From JAUREX01 sp044356825 (GTDB lineage Bacteria > Pseudomonadota > Alphaproteobacteria > Rhodobacterales > Rhodobacteraceae), in NCBI GenBank assembly GCA_044356825.1, contig JBIKVM010000006.1, forward strand, positions 1 through 41,068: 41,068 nt of DNA, in the 5' to 3' direction. The notes under the pieces were generated by a model. That model was not told the origin of the DNA, did not search any database, and saw only the letters and a program-made list of their open reading frames with translations. A program made the translations under genes and the position numbers. Shown here piece by piece: positions 39,910 through 41,068 of the stretch (position 1 is its first letter; each line of letters begins with the position of its first letter).

Positions 39910-40965
39910 ATGGCGGCGCTCGTGGTGATTGCGCCCGGCGCGCGCTCGACCGTGCAGGATCTGGGCTTTCGCCAAGCGCGCGGGCAGGGCGTGCCCGCGG
40001 GCGGGGTGATGGACCGGCGCGCGCTCCTGCTGCTCAATGCGCTGCTCGGCGATCCGCCGGGAACCGAGGCGATCGAGGTCGCGCTTCTGCCCCCCGTTTT
40101 GCGGGCCGAGGGCGGCGCCGTGCGCATCGCGCTTGGCGGCACGCTGAGGGGGCGCATCATCGGCGCGGACGGCACAGCGCGCCCCTGCCCGTCCTGGACC
40201 GCCACCACCTTGCGTGAAGGCGAGACGCTCCACCCCGACCCGCCCGATCGCGGCGGGCTGGGGCTGATCGGGGTGGCGGGCGGGATCGAGGTGCCGCGGG
40301 TTCTGGGCAGCCGCTCCACCTGCCTGCGCGCGGGCTTCGGCGGTGTCGCGGGCCGGGCTCTGCGGGCGGGCGACCGGCTGGGCTGCTGCCCGGCGGCCGA
40401 GGGGCTGCCCGCGCTCGGGCTTCGTCCCCCACCGCAGGCAGATGGGCCGATCCGCATCGTCCCCGGCCCACAGGGGGAATGGTTCGCCCCCGACGCGATC
40501 GCGGCCTTCTGCGCCACGCCCTGGGGGGTGACGGCGCAGACCGACCGGATGGGCATGCGGCTCGATGGCCCGCCCTTGGCGTTCGCCGCCGGGAAAGGGG
40601 CCGACATCGTGTCGGACGGCATCGCGCCGGGTGCGGTTCAGGTACCCGGAAACGGGCGGCCCATCGTCTTGCTGGCCGATGCGCAGACGACCGGCGGCTA
40701 CGCCAAGATCGCGACCGTCATCGGCGCCGATCTGCCGCGCCTTGCCGCGGCCATGCCCGGCGACACGCTGCGCTTCGCCGCGGTCGACGTGGCCGCAGCC
40801 GAGGCGGCGGCCCGCGCCGAGGCGGCCACCATCGCGCGCGCGGCCGCGACCATCGGCCCCCGCATGCCGGGCGCACCGGATCCGGGCACACTGATGGCGC
40901 TGAACCTGGTCGATGGCATGATCGACATGGCGCGCCCCGACCACTTCCCCGGCCATCTCGGCTGA
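39910..40965 (+). CDS. pxpC: 5-oxoprolinase subunit PxpC (KipA family)
   Basis: A 351-residue partner of PxpB (KipA / biotin-dependent carboxyltransferase-like AHS2 domain). Readable features: IAPGARSTVQDLGFRQARGQGVPAGGVMDRRALLLLNALLG, the opening of all KipA proteins; then GVAGGIEVPRVLGSRSTCLRAGFGG, and IRIVPGPQGEWF. SDRMG-type TAQTDRMGMRLDG, SDGIAPGAVQVPGNGRPIVLLAD and QTTGGYAKIATVI follow. The ATG at 39910 comes one base after the pxpB stop (TGAGATG). The C-terminal 50 residues hold an Ala-rich helix. Acts with PxpB to phosphorylate/activate or position 5-oxoproline for ring opening; details of the chemistry are not settled. Confidence 0.94.
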   Translation: MAALVVIAPGARSTVQDLGFRQARGQGVPAGGVMDRRALLLLNALLGDPPGTEAIEVALLPPVLRAEGGAVRIALGGTLRGRIIGADGTARPCPSWTATTLREGETLHPDPPDRGGLGLIGVAGGIEVPRVLGSRSTCLRAGFGGVAGRALRAGDRLGCCPAAEGLPALGLRPPPQADGPIRIVPGPQGEWFAPDAIAAFCATPWGVTAQTDRMGMRLDGPPLAFAAGKGADIVSDGIAPGAVQVPGNGRPIVLLADAQTTGGYAKIATVIGADLPRLAAAMPGDTLRFAAVDVAAAEAAARAEAATIARAAATIGPRMPGAPDPGTLMALNLVDGMIDMARPDHFPGHLG

Positions 40966-40984
40966 ACACCCGAAAGGACAGGCC

Positions 40985-41068
40985 ATGCTCCTCAACCTCA
41001 ATTCCGACCTCGGAGAAAGCTGGGGTGCCTTCGTCATGGGCGACGATGCGGCGCTCCTCAGCATCGTC
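40985..41068 (+). CDS. pxpA: 5-oxoprolinase subunit PxpA (LamB/YcsF family), N-terminal fragment
   Basis: Only 28 codons lie inside the window. MLLNLNSDLGESWGAFVMGDD is the hallmark beginning of LamB/YcsF proteins (N-x-D-x-G-E-x-x-G), which provide the catalytic site of the PxpABC 5-oxoprolinase and open 5-oxoproline to glutamate with ATP. It follows pxpC by 19 bases with aaagga at 40974-40979 as ribosome site, completing the pcp-pxpBCA set. The gene continues past the right edge. Confidence 0.9.
   Translation, partial: MLLNLNSDLGESWGAFVMGDDAALLSIV

Overview
The window is high-GC, densely packed DNA that reads like an alphaproteobacterial chromosome, most likely a member of the Rhodobacteraceae/Paracoccaceae. 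That assignment is inference. It rests on the ETF-QO, GreA, Psd-PssA and DUF2237 housekeeping set, frequent ATGA/GTGA stop-start overlaps, a DUF6447 cluster, and an extragenic hairpin at about 2601-2642 with the tgaaatatcccggggg core that I recall as common in that family. No tRNA, rRNA, CRISPR array, transposase, integrase or plasmid-transfer gene was seen.

Layout. (1) 1-4788: end of a family-5 peptide-type ABC transporter operon (substrate-binding protein tail, two permeases, fused double ATPase), then an antisense-oriented ABM-domain gene. (2) 5157-6281: pth and a DUF2237 gene behind a recognisable promoter. (3) 6286-19292: a type IVb pilus locus whose closest model is the thin pilus of plasmid R64 (PilL-V). 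It holds a major prepilin (PilS), prepilin peptidase (PilU), platform protein (PilR), assembly ATPase (PilQ), PilP, PilO, secretin lipoprotein (PilN), a TcpQ/PilL-type protein, a PilV-type tip minor pilin, a second PilT/TraJ-like ATPase and a PilM-like protein. Divergent from pilS lies a small secreted protein ending in a Peptidase_S74 tail-fibre chaperone domain. (4) 19471-20920: psd and pssA for phosphatidylethanolamine synthesis. (5) 20924-24910: three tandem tiny paralogues of the DUF6447 type, ETF-QO, greA and a coupled membrane protein. (6) 24914-31368: a type I secretion system (TolC-like, ABC, HlyD) next to a secreted protein of about 19 MORN repeats. (7) 31535-35260: a small catabolic or uptake locus (HIBADH-like reductase, FAH-family hydrolase, orphan NMT1-type binding protein, GntR/FCD regulator). 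(8) 35269-38354: arsenate resistance operon arsRC(fusion)-gapdh-arsJ. (9) 38501-41068: pyroglutamate salvage operon pcp-pxpB-pxpC-pxpA (last gene cut by the window edge).

How it works together. The most unusual part is the pilus locus. A machinery known mainly from conjugative IncI plasmids and a few genomic islands sits here among housekeeping genes, with no relaxase, coupling protein or shufflon recombinase. It also carries modifications I could read directly: a PilV stem of seven exact 12-residue repeats plus three calcium-loop motifs, a PilP with four 27-28-residue coiled-coil repeats, a prepilin peptidase without a normal GxGD site, and the S74-domain partner. Adhesion or aggregation rather than mating is the simplest reading. 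The arsenic operon converts arsenate to 1-arseno-3-phosphoglycerate for export by ArsJ and also encodes an arsenate reductase fused to its regulator. The pcp-pxp operon links release of N-terminal pyroglutamate from peptides to ATP-dependent opening to glutamate.
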